Source: Ascaphus truei (Eukaryota; Chordata; Amphibia; Anura; Ascaphidae). From it: 64,000 bases of DNA. The first letter of the stretch is position 1; each line of letters begins with the position of its first letter. Under the pieces are notes generated by a model. That model was not told the DNA's origin, did not search any database, and saw only the letters and a program-made list of their open reading frames with translations. Shown one piece after another: positions 1-11,803 of the stretch. The stretch lies in the NCBI GenBank assembly GCA_036426205.1, contig CM071570.1, positions 72,914,838-72,978,837 of the forward strand, given 5' to 3'. The position numbers and the translations under genes were made by a program.

Positions 1-33
1 CAGACAGCATAGTGTTTTGATATTGTGAGGGGA

Positions 34-240
34 CACACGCTTAATAAGGCCCCAAACTGTACCTCAGTGTGTGTAGGCAGCATGGGTGGTATAACTGTCA
101 ATTACTGCAGGAGCTTCCAAAGTCACGCCCCATAATGCCTTGCTGCTGATGATGCAAAGCATAGTGGGGAGCGACTTTGGAATCTCCTATAATTACAGCT
201 ATACCACCCACTGTGCAGTTTGGCGCCTTATTAAGTGCAC
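34..240. repeat. Palindromic MITE-like element
   Basis: The two halves are imperfect reverse complements. The left end reads CACGCTTAATAAGGC and the right end reads GCCTTATTAAGTGCAC. The shared inner arm includes GGTGGTATA and TTCCAAAGTC with their complements, around a short centre near 143-156. No coding capacity is visible. A short non-autonomous DNA transposon is the likeliest reading. The superfamily is not recognised. Confidence 0.6.
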
Positions 241-3200
241 AATCGGGAATCCACTATACTTCATGGGAATCCACCATTACATACTGTACATTTTTTTGTC
301 AAATTCTTTTGGAGACACCGCACAAAAGCCCTGTTGGGAATCACTGGTTTATAGGTATCCAGATAAAATGAGTCACAGATGTGGTAGGACTTGATGTTCA
401 GAGATTTAGTCACTTTGAGATATCAGGAAACAGCGGAGACGGCCCTTCCATATAACCATACATGTCTAACCCCTTGCGTATTTAGTGAAGTCCTGCGTGT
501 GACCTCCTTGGAAGGGGTGAATAGGGCTGCTACCTTAGTAATAACTGTGCAGCGTGATCAGGGGTTGAAAGTGCACTCTAATAAATGCTGACATCACCTT
601 TAATAGTCTCAAAGCACTGCCGGCAACCAGTAATTATTTAGTCATTGTTTCAACACTTATGTATTTTATGTATGTATACATAATGGGATATTTCTACTCT
701 CCATAACGTTATGTGAGAAAAGGGGTGGGTGTCTTGTTTAGGAATAAATTTGAAGCGAGATATCAACAATAATACTATGCTGCAGTAAATCATAATGGAG
801 AAGCACTGTTTGAACTTTGGGCCATATGACTAAGCAGTGCTAAGCCATGGCATTTTACAGCGCCTTAAGACACCATCATTTAACTGAATGGGCTGCTGTG
901 TTTTTTGGCTAAGCACAGTTTAGTGAATATGGACCCTTATGGTTAGTTTGTTTCAATGCAAATTATTGATTATATATATAGTATTTATTTAAAGCATGCT
1001 ATGTTACTGTTAATTGGTCTTGCGCTGCTGTTCTTCATCGCCACAACCGCTTCAACTTTTGTCCCATAAAATCTTTAGCTTGCGGAATGGAAACCATGGG
1101 TGTTACAGATTGGTGTCACTTTTACAGCACATGGGGTTGGATTTGTAATGTTTTGTTGTTGTTTTACCAAGTTACATATTTTTTTGCATAATAACCGAAC
1201 CAGTACGCGCATAAGGTCATTTTAGTTTGGTCAATGTGATCGTTAAAATTATACTTATTTGAAGTATTCAAATGCATGTCTGTGATACTGGGCTGTATAG
1301 GGGCCCTGTTTGGTTTCTGTGTATTGGGGGGAACGGATAAAACTGCAGCTCTATAATACCACATGGAGAAGGGCAGTTTAGTTTAGAAAGGGGTGTAACG
1401 ATGCTGCTCTGTTTTAGATATGCAATTAGAATACATACTAACAAATACAAAACTGGAGTAATACAAATTGGTTAATACATAGGGTAGTATTTATTTACGT
1501 CGATGGAATCACCAGTCCATGTTATTCATAAAAGCTGCGTTGGCCAGGAATCCATAAATCAGTTTATATTACCATCTGAGGGATTACATTCAAAATCAGC
1601 TAAGCCTGGCCTTTACTGTGTGTATCACACACACACACCACACAATGTCAGTACTGAAAACCATGAAAGAATGAAAAACGCAAGAAAAATGAAGTGTGTA
1701 AGTAAATATAAATGCAAGAACATTAATTAAGCCATAAAATGTCATAATCTGCCTTGCTTTATTCTCATACCTGTTCATCACATAACCGCACAGAGAAGGC
1801 ACAAACCAGCTGGTTGTGTATTTGAATTTGAAAATATTTTATTTGAATAGCAAATTGTTACACAGTCGAAACAGTTCTATTGAAGCATTCTATAAATAGC
1901 AAACAGTTAAGAAAATAATGTGTGTAGAAAAGAGATTGCTTCTAGTAAGAGCTATCAGTTTACGAGAGCGGTCTGCCCCTTAAAGCACAGTTATTAGAAA
2001 TCATGTCATTCGATTAGGAATGTATAAAAGTTGCAACCCTTTTTAGCAGTTAAATAAAAGAAGGCTGAAATCCACAGTGGAATGTCATGTCTGAAAATAA
2101 AAGCAACAAAACTGTGATCAAATTATAGTCATATCTTCATAATTCATATAAATAAAGGAATAAATAACAATCATAAAATCAACATATACATTTGGATAGT
2201 AAACGCATGTCTGTGGTTCCGACAGAACATATTTGGAAACAAGAACACAAAGGGGGAGAAGAAAACAAAGGTTTATGTTTTAAAATAACTTATTCCCTGT
2301 TGCAATGAGATGAATGCTGGTCCCTATAATCAGTGAAGTGGTAAAAAGGCAGCTTTTTCTACAGCATACTCCAGAGTTAAAAAGACAACGACTTCAAGGC
2401 ATTTGTGGCTAAGACTAAAGAAATGTCCCTCCCCTCCCCCAAATCCCCAAGCAGTTTGATTTTGTTCGCAGAAAATATAAAGACAGAATCCAGCAGTTCA
2501 CAGGCCATTATAAAGCTAGTCATGTGGTTCATTCCATGTAAAGGCTGTGAAGCATCAAGGCAGTATTTTTCAATATTGACTGAAAACATTAACCCGTAGG
2601 CTATAAAACACATTAAAAAGACAAGAGCAAGGGAGACAAGCACAGAAGACAACAGCTGCTGAGGACATTAACCCCTCTGCTGCTAGAGTAGTGGCTCCAC
2701 TTGCAACCGAGGGATTAACAGCCAAAGTATGTTACGCTGCATTTAACTGCAGCTTCCTCCAGCATTTATCGGGTTAAGCACACCAAATACATGAAAAATT
2801 CAGCGATCTCAGAATACAGTTTGTTTTAAACCTACAACAAAAAGACAAGTGAGCAAATGTCTTCATATTCCCAGGCCATTCCCCATCTGGCTTGTCGTGG
2901 ACTGAATGCTGAGCACTTGGAAATACACATTGAGAAAAGACAAACACATTCACATTTCTGCATCACCAACAGTTTTGAGAGGACAGCAACAGGAGGCTGT
3001 GACTAGTATAAATAACTTGTGTGTATATATGAAAATTGAAAGGGGTACCAAGCTACAGGGACCGGTTCCCAACATGTAAGTTCCATCATAATCAAACGCA
3101 GTAGCAGCAACCAATAATGTCACTTAAAACTGATGCATTAAAGGATGGTTAAACTATCAAAGCAAGATCTAGTGCTTCTTTCATAAATGCCAATGCTATA

Positions 3201-3379
3201 ATTCCCCCTCCCTCCCAATAGTGCTTTAAAACCAAGGTATTTGGACCCCATTATTGAATACCCCCAACCTCACACATAATACCCTACCTACTGCATTAAC
3301 TTAACAACATGATTGCTGTGCTGCGATTGGTAGTTAAGTGTTGTGAAACTGGATGGTCCTCAAACTAGTTTTCTTTCTT
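241..3379. other. Gene-free stretch downstream of insm1
   Basis: I see no convincing exon or long reading frame on either strand. The sequence is AT-rich and mostly non-repetitive, apart from the palindromic MITE at 819-936 and a short CA run near 1625. It lies 3' of insm1. In mammals the next gene in this direction is RALGAPA2, but none of its exons could be recognised here. Confidence 0.5.
819..936. repeat. Palindromic MITE, ACTAAGCAGTGCTA family
   Basis: The element starts GGGCCATATGACTAAGCAG and ends with the complementary TAGTGAATATGGACCC. It is a diverged copy of a family also seen at 13389-13480, 24569-24672 and, as a half copy, 50174-50270. The centre around 870-890 contains a short AT-rich loop. 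There is no coding capacity. Confidence 0.55.
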
Positions 3380-3385
3380 TTTATT
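3380..3385 (-). terminator. insm1: Candidate insm1 polyadenylation signal
   Basis: TTTATT on the plus strand gives AATAAA on the minus strand, about 930 bases beyond the insm1 stop codon. The human INSM1 3'UTR is about 1 kb, so the distance fits. No clear GU-rich element follows, and another AATAAA lies further downstream near 1830, so the actual 3' end is uncertain. Confidence 0.35.
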
Positions 3386-4314
3386 TGAATGAAAGTTGCC
3401 CCTTAACAAATGAGCACAACTATTTGTACAAATGTACCTACAGTATAGCGAATACCACCTAGAAAGTTGAACCAAAAGTGCTCTCTCCCCTTTGTTGATC
3501 TAGAATGATGCTGTCCTGCATTAAAGCACAATAACCACATTTTAAAATGCACTTCAACCTATGGCTGCTGTTATAGGAGTGTGTTCATTTGGCAGCGAGA
3601 GGATCCCAGGTCTCTGGAGATGGCATTGGTTGCATCAGGAAAGGCACAGTTCTTGTCAGGGATGTGTCCTGGCCCCTGCTTGGGGGTTCTCGTGGGATTT
3701 CCCACCGGGTGCAGTGGACCATTGTTTTGGCAGCAGGCCATAGCTATCAGCCAGGGGTGGTAGACCATAGAGCTGCCTGTAATATGACATTTGTGGGTTA
3801 CATTATGAGAGGGCACTCAAGTGGTAACCCCTTCAATGCCAGAGGTTGCCCCTTTGGCACTGGAAGGGTTAACACTTCATGTGAGCCGCAAAAAAAAGGT
3901 AATCACTGTGTGCAGTTGCAGCACACATCAGAAACAGGACTATGGGTCTCGCCCATAGCCCATTGTGCAGTGGATACTGCTGGACTGATACCCACATGCT
4001 CTTACACGTCTCCTAAGACTTGAATAACTTTGTTTATGGAGGGTCTCATAACAAACACACAGTCCTAATGTGCCCTCCAACACCAAATTGATTAATTAGG
4101 GAGGGGGGGTGGCACACCTCAATTTTTCTCTACCCTGGCAGCCAAGAGCTGCTTAGCATTGTAACCTCACTCAATGTCTCAGTGACTCCCCCATGAGTCC
4201 TCTAAGTTTGGGGGTGGTTGCACCTCTGGCTGATACCAGGCTACACATGGAATTGGGGTGGCCCTGCTCTCTTTGAGGTCCTCCATGTCTCTCTCTCTCT
4301 TGTCTTTGGACAGC
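3386..4314 (-). other. insm1: Inferred 3'UTR of insm1
   Basis: This stretch lies between the insm1 stop codon and the first good AATAAA. It has no splice-site pattern or conserved reading frame. A plus-strand open frame at 3589-4023 shows no domain and is treated as chance. The UTR assignment is inferred from gene position and the usual length in the family. Confidence 0.45.
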
Positions 4315-5904
4315 TCAGCAGGCCGGGCGCACTGGCACCTGCAGCAGGATGACCTGCCTGTTCTCGGACGGGTGACACTTGTTGATGTGCCGGGTGAGGC
4401 CGGGCGAGCTGTAGAAGGTGGCCGGGCAGTACTTGCAGGGGTACAGCTGGGAGGAGTGCAGCAGGCGGATGTGGCGCTCCTGGCTGCTCTTGCCCGGGAA
4501 GGTCTCCCCGCACACCGGGCACGGGTGGCACTCTGAGGCGCTCAGGTTCATGGGTCCGGGGCTCTTGGGTCGCCTTTCCTCAGCCTCGCTGGCTGGCCCA
4601 AGTCCCGGGTAGGGGAGCACTGCGGGCTCTTTGGGGGGCTGGTGGGACAGGAGGTGCTTCCTCAGGTAAGCCTGGCGCCTGAACTTCTTGGCGCACTGGG
4701 GGCACTCGTGCAGCCCATCCTCGGAACCGGACTCTGAGGCACCTGGGCTCGGGGTGTCCCGGTCACTCAGCGCCTCCTCTTTGGGTTGCACCTGGGCGGG
4801 AGCCGGAGCCGCCTGCGGTCTGGGCTTGTGCCAACGCCGGTGTGAAGCCAGGTTGGCCGGGCAGCTGAAGACCTTGTCGCACTCGGGGCAGCGGTACTCC
4901 ACCCGCACGATGCGGGAACACTTGTGCTGGGCCAGGGAGAACGGGTCGCTGTACTCCTCCTTACACAGCTGGCAGATAAACTCGCCCAGGGGCTTGTGTC
5001 CACCGCTTGAGTTGAGCGGGCGAGGCCGGGGGGGGTCTATGGGACCCTCCTTGATCTTCAGCCCCAGCACCGGGGACGTGGTCACCTCGTCTTCGAACGT
5101 CAGCTTGCGGATGGCTTTGGTTTTCTTGGCGGCGGGCGCTTTGCTGTGGTGGTGCTGCTGGTGGTGCTGCTGGTGGTGCTGCTGCTGCTGGCTGAGCAGG
5201 TGCTGCGCGGCGGGGTTCGGAAGAATGTGCGCGGCGGCGTTCGGGATGGAATTCCGCGGGACGCCAGCGTTCGAAATGGAACCCTGGGGATTGGCGATGG
5301 AACTCTGGGGATTGGGGATGGAACCCTGAGCGGCGCCCGCTTTGGCTGTGCGCTCCGGCTCCTGGGCCGCTCTTTTCATGGGGTTTCTGCTGCTGAGAGC
5401 GGCGGAGGAGGATGCTGGGGGGAGGAGGGCCATGCCCTGGTGGTGACCGCGGCCGGCGCTCCCCGAGGAGCCCATCTTGAGGTCTGTAGGGGCGTAGAGC
5501 AGCTGGTCCATGGAGGTCACGAGGGCCGGTCCCGGGAAGGACTCTGCAGACACCGGGGACCCCAGGCTGAAGCCGCGGTCCAGGTACTTCTTGTCGTGCT
5601 GCTCCCGGCTCACCGGGCGAGTCGGGCTGTACAGCGCCTGGTAGACGGATTCGGGGTTCCCAAACTGACCGGCGGGGGGCGGCCGGGCGTGCGGGCGAGA
5701 GGTGCAAGAGGGAGCCGGGGCGGCTCTGTCAGGGCTGGCTGGGGGTGGGGAGCCCCCGGTGGGGCACAGCGCCGCCCTCTGCCCGGCCACAGCAAAGAGC
5801 ATCCAGCCCGGGATCGCGTCCCCGCGATCATCGTCTTCATCCCGGATCCGGTAGGACACCGGCGGGGACTTCCTGCTCCTCTTCACCAGGAAACCTTTGG
5901 GCAT
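4315..5904 (-). CDS. insm1: Insulinoma-associated protein 1, zinc-finger transcriptional repressor
   Basis: Intronless gene for a 529-residue nuclear zinc-finger protein. INSM1 is a transcriptional repressor of neuroendocrine and neuronal progenitor differentiation. Residues 1-9 (MPKGFLVKR) are the SNAG motif, which recruits LSD1/CoREST-type repressors. The start is fixed here because SNAG must be N-terminal; the frame stays open upstream only through GC-rich, low-complexity DNA. Conserved INSM1 blocks follow: [11 protein letters not shown] (91-101), [11 protein letters not shown] (114-124) and [19 protein letters not shown] (270-288). Five C2H2-type fingers lie at about 311-329 (atypical, ending H-K-C), 339-359, 401-421, 462-483 and 490-511. 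The C-terminus [12 protein letters not shown] is diagnostic for INSM1 rather than INSM2. Human INSM1 has 510 residues. The extra length here is mainly an NPQ/SI repeat (194-230) and a Gln/His tract (239-253). The ATG has A at -3. Confidence 0.97.
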   Translation of the reverse strand: MPKGFLVKRSRKSPPVSYRIRDEDDDRGDAIPGWMLFAVAGQRAALCPTGGSPPPASPDRAAPAPSCTSRPHARPPPAGQFGNPESVYQALYSPTRPVSREQHDKKYLDRGFSLGSPVSAESFPGPALVTSMDQLLYAPTDLKMGSSGSAGRGHHQGMALLPPASSSAALSSRNPMKRAAQEPERTAKAGAAQGSIPNPQSSIANPQGSISNAGVPRNSIPNAAAHILPNPAAQHLLSQQQQHHQQHHQQHHHSKAPAAKKTKAIRKLTFEDEVTTSPVLGLKIKEGPIDPPRPRPLNSSGGHKPLGEFICQLCKEEYSDPFSLAQHKCSRIVRVEYRCPECDKVFSCPANLASHRRWHKPRPQAAPAPAQVQPKEEALSDRDTPSPGASESGSEDGLHECPQCAKKFRRQAYLRKHLLSHQPPKEPAVLPYPGLGPASEAEERRPKSPGPMNLSASECHPCPVCGETFPGKSSQERHIRLLHSSQLYPCKYCPATFYSSPGLTRHINKCHPSENRQVILLQVPVRPAC

Positions 5905-6012
5905 CTTCAGCGGCGAGCAGAGGATGCGCTGGTACTCTCCGGGCTCTGTCCGCGGTGCTGCAGGGTCACCGGGCTGCTGCTCTGTGTATCGCTGTGTCCG
6001 GGGCCTGGCCGC

Positions 6013-6020
6013 CTTTATTA
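6013..6020 (-). promoter_or_regulatory. insm1: TATA-like element of insm1
   Basis: The minus strand reads TAATAAAG about 110 bases upstream of the insm1 ATG. A transcription start 25-30 bases downstream would give a 5'UTR of roughly 80 bases. The element is a variant TATA box. Its role is inferred from its spacing to the CCAAT box and the ATG. Confidence 0.45.
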
Positions 6021-6064
6021 GCGGGGGATCCTCCAGAGCCCAAGCCCCGCTGTCAACAGAGCAG

Positions 6065-6069
6065 CCAAT
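6065..6069 (+). promoter_or_regulatory. insm1: CCAAT box, insm1 promoter
   Basis: GCAGCCAATCC on the plus strand is an NF-Y-type site in reverse orientation to insm1. It lies about 80 bases upstream of the start site inferred from the TATA-like element, the usual distance for a CCAAT box. The function is inferred. Confidence 0.45.
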
Positions 6070-6141
6070 CCCAGCCCGGGCGCTGCCTGTGAAGTGGGCT
6101 GGGGGGCGGGGATGTGATGCAGGGAATGTGTGTGCAGGCGG

Positions 6142-6147
6142 CAGATG
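6142..6147. promoter_or_regulatory. insm1: E-box upstream of insm1
   Basis: CAGATG (CATCTG on the gene strand) is an E-box of the type bound by neuronal bHLH factors. NeuroD1 and neurogenin-3 are known activators of INSM1 through promoter E-boxes. A second E-box, CACGTG, lies at 6397-6402, beyond the C-rich tract. Binding here is inferred. Confidence 0.35.
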
Positions 6148-6153
6148 TACCTG

Positions 6154-6345
6154 AGCCCCCCCCCCCCCCCCCTCCCCCCTCCCTCCTCCCCCCCCCCCCC
6201 CTCCCCCCTCCCCTCCCCCCCCCCTACCCCTCCATCTCCCCCCTCCCCTCCATCCCCCCCCCCCTCCGGCACACGCCCGGCCCCTCCTCCCCCCCCCCAC
6301 CGGCACACGCCCGGCCCCGCCTCTCACGCCCGGCTGCCCCTCTAT
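6154..6345. repeat. C-rich homopolymer tract, G-rich on the insm1 strand
   Basis: About 190 bases consist almost only of C with single T and A interruptions. Several C runs are 8-14 bases long, and the motif CCGGCACACGCCCGGCCCC occurs twice near 6267 and 6300. On the gene strand this is a set of long G runs able to form G-quadruplexes. It lies 130-330 bases upstream of the inferred insm1 start site. Confidence 0.8.
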
Positions 6346-6717
6346 AGACAGGCACACGCCCTCTGCACGCTCCGCCGCTCGGCTATGGGCCGCTCACACG
6401 TGCCGGGCAGCGCTTTGTGGCTCAGGTCCCAGGGGTGAGGGAGACTGACCATCAGCATCTCAATGAGCGGGACAGGGGAGGAGGGGAGGGAGGAGGAGGG
6501 GGGGGGAGATAAGGGATTACACCCCCGCCTCCTGTCCTCCAAATACCGCAATTGTAATCACACAAAGGCAGGAGCTGGGGCTCAGACAGGGGGTGAGAGG
6601 GGAGAGAGATGGAGGCACTTGTCTGCTTTCAGATCCCAACATGATAGTGCTGTAGAAATGCATTGTGATATCGCAAATATACACATGTAGTCATAATAAT
6701 GATACAACAAATCCCAT

Positions 6718-6747
6718 AGCAGCAGCAGCAGCAGCAGCAGCAGCAGT
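6718..6747. repeat. (AGC)n trinucleotide microsatellite
   Basis: About ten uninterrupted AGC/CAG units lie roughly 0.8 kb upstream of the insm1 ATG, outside any recognised coding region. Confidence 0.9.
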
Positions 6748-6749
6748 CA

Positions 6750-8580
6750 GGTCGTTTGCACATCCCGACATAGTCATGACAATTATGTTTTATTTTATTT
6801 GCTCAATAAAAAAATAAAAAAAACTAGTATTTTATGTGTCAGTGAAAATGGGTCTTCTTTCAATGCATGTGTTGTCTTACATGTCAAGGTGCATCCGAGA
6901 ATGACTGTGGGGTTGATCACGATGTAGGACTTATTATTAGTTGTAGTAGTAGTAGTCGGTGGTATGTGTTATTATGGGTTATGGGTAGAGCATAGAGATG
7001 AACAGATCTCCTATTCAAAACAGCAGTGTCAAGGCAAGAAGTGCCGCAGAGATCCTGCCAAGAGCAGGACCGGACCAACATGCAACACAGACCCGAGTCA
7101 TTATAGGGCACAAAGTCTAAGTACTGTCATTACAGCAAGTCACAGCTTCTGATCCCTCAGTACTAACCACTGCTGTCATGATAAAGCTCCGGGAGACCCT
7201 CCAACATTGCACAGCTAAATGTCAATCAATACACTACCGTGTTTTACACACAATTTTCTCTCATCTAGAAATGCTTTTGGGGCTTCTTTCTTTCTTTTTT
7301 TTTGTCCTAGACTATTTGAGCAATGGAAATGGAATGCAATTGTGAAATATTTTGTGGAAATAAACAAGATCATCAAGTTTTTCTTAAAATTGTTAAAATG
7401 CAAATTGCAATTTTTTGATATATTTTATTTTGGGTGCTTTTTTTTAAGGGGGGGACTGAGAACTGTGAGACAACTAATGGGGGGGGGGGAGGGGGTGATC
7501 AAAAGCAAAAAAATAAAGTGTGTGCGTCTCTGCAGATTATTGGCCCTTTCACCTCTGGCAAGGAAATTAACCTCTTGCTATTGTGGGGGGGTTGGGGACA
7601 ATCTGTCTGATGTGGAGACACGTGCCTGGGAGGGAGGGAACGGAGGAGTCAAACTAAATGTCTCTCCATCAGAAACAAATGGAGAAAATAACATTACGAT
7701 CACTGATACACACCCACTGCTCCATGAAGTCACAAGAAATACTACTCCTAAATCTTCCATCACCCCACACAAGTCAGCCAGAGATCCTGCTCACAACGCC
7801 ATCCCCACAAACACAAAAACAGACAAAACACTACTCAACTATTTCTCGTTTTAATGGTTAACGTAACATTTGTTCAAATTTCCCTTCCAAATGTATACAT
7901 TATTTTAACTGCTTAATATACTCAATTCGTGTGAATTAAAATGAACCACATTATTCATTATTATCTCAAAATATTATGCAAACAGTTGTATAGAATTCAA
8001 TGTTCTCTATTATACTTTAATAATGTTCTTTATTGCATTAGAACACAATGCTACAGTCATAATAAACATGATCATTATGCTTCACTTTTAATTGACACTT
8101 AAGTATTAACTAATAACCGGGTGTTGCAAACTGAATTAAGTATGCTGTATACACACAAATGTAATCCACTGGGCAGCAGCTAATTATCCACCTGCCCAAC
8201 TTAACTCAATTTTATTACATTGTGGAAAAAGAATGACAGAAATATAACGTGTCTATATATTAGCTGCGAATTAAAGAAGCCGAATAATAACTTTGGTATA
8301 AATATTTTTTTCATTTTTTTTTATGTAACCAAAAGCAGTTTGAAAGGAAACAAAACACGAATTTTAGAATTTGCAGTTCATTTAATTTCTAAATAGGTTT
8401 TCATTGAAACCCTACTAATGGTGTGTGATTATTTCAATTTTTTTGTTCTAATTCTTTTATTTATATATTTAAAAAAAAAACATTAGTTGAATGGTTTATA
8501 TGTTATGTTAGCGCATATTTCTTTTATTTCTGAACTCAAACTTGAGGAAAGCCCCCCGCAGTTTTAGCTGTGATTTCAGT
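6750..8580. other. Intergenic stretch upstream of insm1
   Basis: No supported gene was found. The 5' part (6850-7860) is moderately GC-balanced with open frames of up to 211 codons that have no domain signature. From about 7860 the sequence is strongly AT-rich. It could hold insm1 enhancers, but nothing in the sequence proves that. Confidence 0.4.
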
Positions 8581-8584
8581 TACA

Positions 8585-8830
8585 TACAGTAGCTACATAG
8601 TTACATAATAACAGGCTGAAAAAAAGACATATCCATATAGTTCAATGTGTGTTATCTTTAGATGACAGATACGTATCCTATATTTGTATTTACAGTATCC
8701 AGATCTAGAGGGAAGGCAAACAAAGACAAAAACCCAGTGAAACATTGATGTCTCATGAGGGGGGGGAAATAAATTCCTTCCTGCCTCCTGTTTCCCAGTT
8801 AGTCTGGATCTGCTTGTGTAATCCAGCATT
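8585..8830 (+). repeat. Interspersed repeat of a common anuran type
   Basis: The stretch contains the ordered motifs GCTACATAGTTACATAATA, a GAAAAAAGACATATCCAT block, GAGGGAAGGCAAACAAAGA, GGGGGGAAATAAATTCCTTCC and a terminal CCAGTTAGTCTGGATC. I recognise this motif order as a widespread frog repeat. I cannot name its family with certainty. There is no intact reading frame. Confidence 0.5.
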
Positions 8831-10480
8831 AGGATCCAACAAGTTAGCTTCAGGAGATTCAGATCCATTGAAGTCCATAGGTGATCTGACATTTCAAAGG
8901 ACCCCTCCCTGCTGGATGCTGTGTTCTCCTGTAAGCTTTCATTGTACTTCGAGCAGAGGATGCAGTGTAAACTTCCAGAAGCTGCAGGGCTCATTCAGAA
9001 GAGCAGCTGACAGCGAACAGTATAGAGAGCAGCAGCAAGTTCTTCAGGGCGGGTGCAAGGCACACGCACAGCCAGGCTCCTCACATACATCACTTTATAT
9101 TAACAAGCTCCCAGAGCAGTCACTGCTACATACTACTTGTCCTACTCTCTGCTGCAGAACTTGCTGAATGTCCCAGTCCAGAGCAATGTTTCTATGTAAT
9201 TAGAAGAGACCTGTCTAAAATAAATCAAGGGGAGGCTGAATAATATTATTTCTATTATTATTAGTAATAATTCCGATGCGTTTTTACAACACCCCTCTCT
9301 CCTCATTTAAATGTGATGTTCTTGTTGTGACAGTCCTGTAACTTTGATAAGGTTAGCAGAATTATTATGTTTTATTTATTTGATTTTATCATGCTTATAC
9401 ATTTCAAGATTGTGTCACTATTTACTGCTTTATTGATTAAACTATATTATTATTATTTGTTAATGTAATTGTTGTAATTCGCATTTTAATATTTCTTTGT
9501 ACTCTTAATCTCTCTCTCTCTCTCTGTGTATATATAAATATATAATATATTTTTATATATGTATATAGTTCTTAATATATGTGTAATGTAAGCAATGCGG
9601 CACTTAATATAATGATTTGGGAACATCCAATCCATGCCCTTCAATACACATCCAATCTACAAACAACCCGTTTTTAGCATTTCACTCAATGATTGCTGAA
9701 TGTAAATGTTTATTTGTAGATGTGCAGAAATAAGTTTGCTTACTAGTGTGTGGCAGACTATGGGTTTTGAACCAACAACAAATAAAAAAATTCTAATATT
9801 TTACTTAGTTTTGTGTTGTATTTTCTCTTTGAATTTATTAAGATCCACAGGTGCAGATTCACTGTGACCTTATCATCGGCACTACATATGTATATGGATT
9901 CAAATGGGATTTCTATTTTAAATGACAGTTTTGGGCAATGAATATGAATTCAGATAACAGGACACTGGACACATTTCTGTTTTCTCCTAAGATTTCAATA
10001 CTTAACGCTCCCCAAATATTGCAGCGAAATCCACAATAATTACATAAGATTTAAGTTAGTATTTGTGAAATGAGTGAAGAGAAATAGCAGCAAAGCAGTT
10101 TGACCTGGGTATGTTTAATATAACTTTCACATCCATGGGTTTGAATTCAGCAGCAGCCACATTTTGCTGTATCAGTCTGACATCTGTCCTGCTCTTTGTC
10201 TCTCATCTTTCAGTTCTGATCAATAACAAACTGATGGCTGATTATTCTTTTCTGCCATTGTTTTAATTCTCATTCTGCCAGTAGAAGTGTGCTGCCTTCT
10301 GAGATTCCTCGGCTTTATTGTCACACAGAGCATGAAGAATGGGCTGTTTGTGTAGTGTTTGACCCCGGTGCAGTTGGAAGTGAGGGTATTGTGTTTGGAG
10401 GAATTACTGATTGTTGTGTCTGTCTGAGAGACACGCGAGGAAGCACTCACTCTGTGAACACATACCCATCCACACCCTGT
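8831..10480. other. Intergenic, nothing recognised
   Basis: AT-rich sequence with a short (TC)n/(TA)n patch near 9512-9560. Open frames of 111-140 codons on both strands lack any recognisable motif. Confidence 0.4.
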
Positions 10481-10539
10481 CCAAAAAGACACCAAAAAAT
10501 CGCACAATTCACAAACACACACAAATACCACCATCTGAC

Positions 10540-10669
10540 ACACACACATACACACTTAAATTTTATAAACTCACTCCTCAAACATACACACATATTAAGT
10601 ACTATGTATACACACACACTTAAATTTTATAAACTCACTCCTCAAACATACACACATATTAAGTACTAT

Positions 10670-10740
<71 letters not shown>
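10540..10740. repeat. Duplicated 60-bp unit followed by (CA)n
   Basis: A unit of about 60 bases containing TAAATTTTATAAACTCACTC and ACATATTAAGTACTATGTA occurs twice in tandem (about 10555-10613 and 10617-10672). About 34 CA dinucleotides follow at 10673-10740. Long His/Thr-rich open frames across here are products of the CA repeat. Confidence 0.85.
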
Positions 10741-10741
<1 letters not shown>

Positions 10742-11395
10742 CCTATAACCACAGGCACACAATGTATAAAAAGACACCAATCTCACCAGCACACCTACAA
10801 TCCACACATTTTACAACCACATATACCGATTATTAATATTTTATCATACATACAGGGTCCGTTATGTACATAAACTAACAAATAAACTATATATACAAAA
10901 CTTTGCCCCTACAGCTACTTACAATTATAAACGGACTGTCCACACACAAACAAGCCACACACATCTTTTTACCCCTGCACAAACACACATTGATGTTACC
11001 TAATACACACAACTTTTACATTTACTCATACAAACACACACAATCTACATTTGTAAATGTTACTTATACACATAGCAAGCACATAAGCATGTTACACATT
11101 ACTACTATCCTCACGCAAATAATACACAAACACGAACGTGTTTCAATTACAGACAAGCTAACTCCACAACCTATACAAAGGTTATCCATTCACACAAACA
11201 CAATCAACACCTAAATATTACCCGGCACATACACTCACACATACAAAAACAGACCCACATAAACACAATGTTTTACCCCAAACACAAATCTACAGTATTA
11301 CCTCTACATGCACTAACAAATATCCACAAACACAACATTTTACAAACACATGACAGAAAGTTACTCTATCCACAAACACATATAAGTACCATATA

Positions 11396-11397
<2 letters not shown>

Positions 11398-11468
<71 letters not shown>

Positions 11469-11515
11469 ATGTATGTGTGTGTGTTGTGTGTATATATATA
11501 TTATATATATACACA
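11398..11515. repeat. (CA)n and (TG)n/(TA)n microsatellite
   Basis: About 34 CA units (11400-11466) are followed by GTATGTATGTGTG and an AT-rich palindrome with a CACACA end. DNA from 10740 to 11400 is also CA-biased, with scattered short CACACA motifs and no gene. Confidence 0.9.
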
Positions 11516-11516
11516 C

Positions 11517-11690
11517 ACATGAGTTCTTCGTTTTTATTTGGACTAACAATTTATGCCATATGACAAGCTTTCGAGAGTTCTCTCTTCCTCATGTCGGCAA
11601 TACTGGTTTACAAAGGAAGCTATAGCTAAACCAGAGGTCTGGAAAGCAGAAAAAACAGGGATTTAGATAAGGTGGGGTGATATATATCTA
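11517..11690 (-). mobile_element. Fragment of Penelope-type UTR repeat
   Basis: Read on the minus strand, this matches the repeat at 29370-29500. Shared blocks are CAGTATTGC, AACTCTCGAAAGCTTGTC, CATAAATTGTTAGTCCAA and GAAGAACTCAT. It is inverted relative to that copy and truncated. A decayed ribozyme-like motif lies at 11562-11595. Confidence 0.5.
11562..11595 (-). ncRNA. Decayed hammerhead-ribozyme-like motif
   Basis: On the minus strand it reads GAC, then ATGAGGAA in place of CTGANGAA, then a GAGAG/CTCTC hairpin, then GAAAGCTT and GTC. Stem I (GAC/GTC), stem II and the GAAA box are kept, but the first core box is mutated, so activity is unlikely. Confidence 0.4.
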
Positions 11691-11691
11691 T

Positions 11692-11803
11692 ATATCTATA
11701 TATATATAGATATATATCTATATATATCTATATATATATAGATATATATATATTATATATACATACATACATACATACATACATACATACATACATACAT
11801 ACA
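11692..11803. repeat. (TATATC)n and (CATA)n microsatellites
   Basis: TATATATCTATATATC-type repeats run to about 11757 and are followed by a clean (CATA)n array of about eleven units, 11760-11803. Confidence 0.9.

Noticed and set aside
3589..4023. 144-codon plus-strand frame
   Set aside because: It has no domain, lies in the inferred insm1 3'UTR, and has chance-like composition.
4688..6021. Long plus-strand frames opposite insm1
   Set aside because: They are antisense shadows of GC-rich insm1 coding DNA (Trp/Cys/Leu or Gly/Arg runs).
5905..6357. Open N-terminal extension of the insm1 frame by about 150 residues
   Set aside because: It is Gly/Arg-rich translation of the C-homopolymer tract. 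The SNAG motif must be at the N-terminus, and promoter-like elements lie in this stretch.
10289..10873. 194-codon His/Thr-rich frame
   Set aside because: It is translation of CA microsatellites. The same applies to the frames at 16375-17156.
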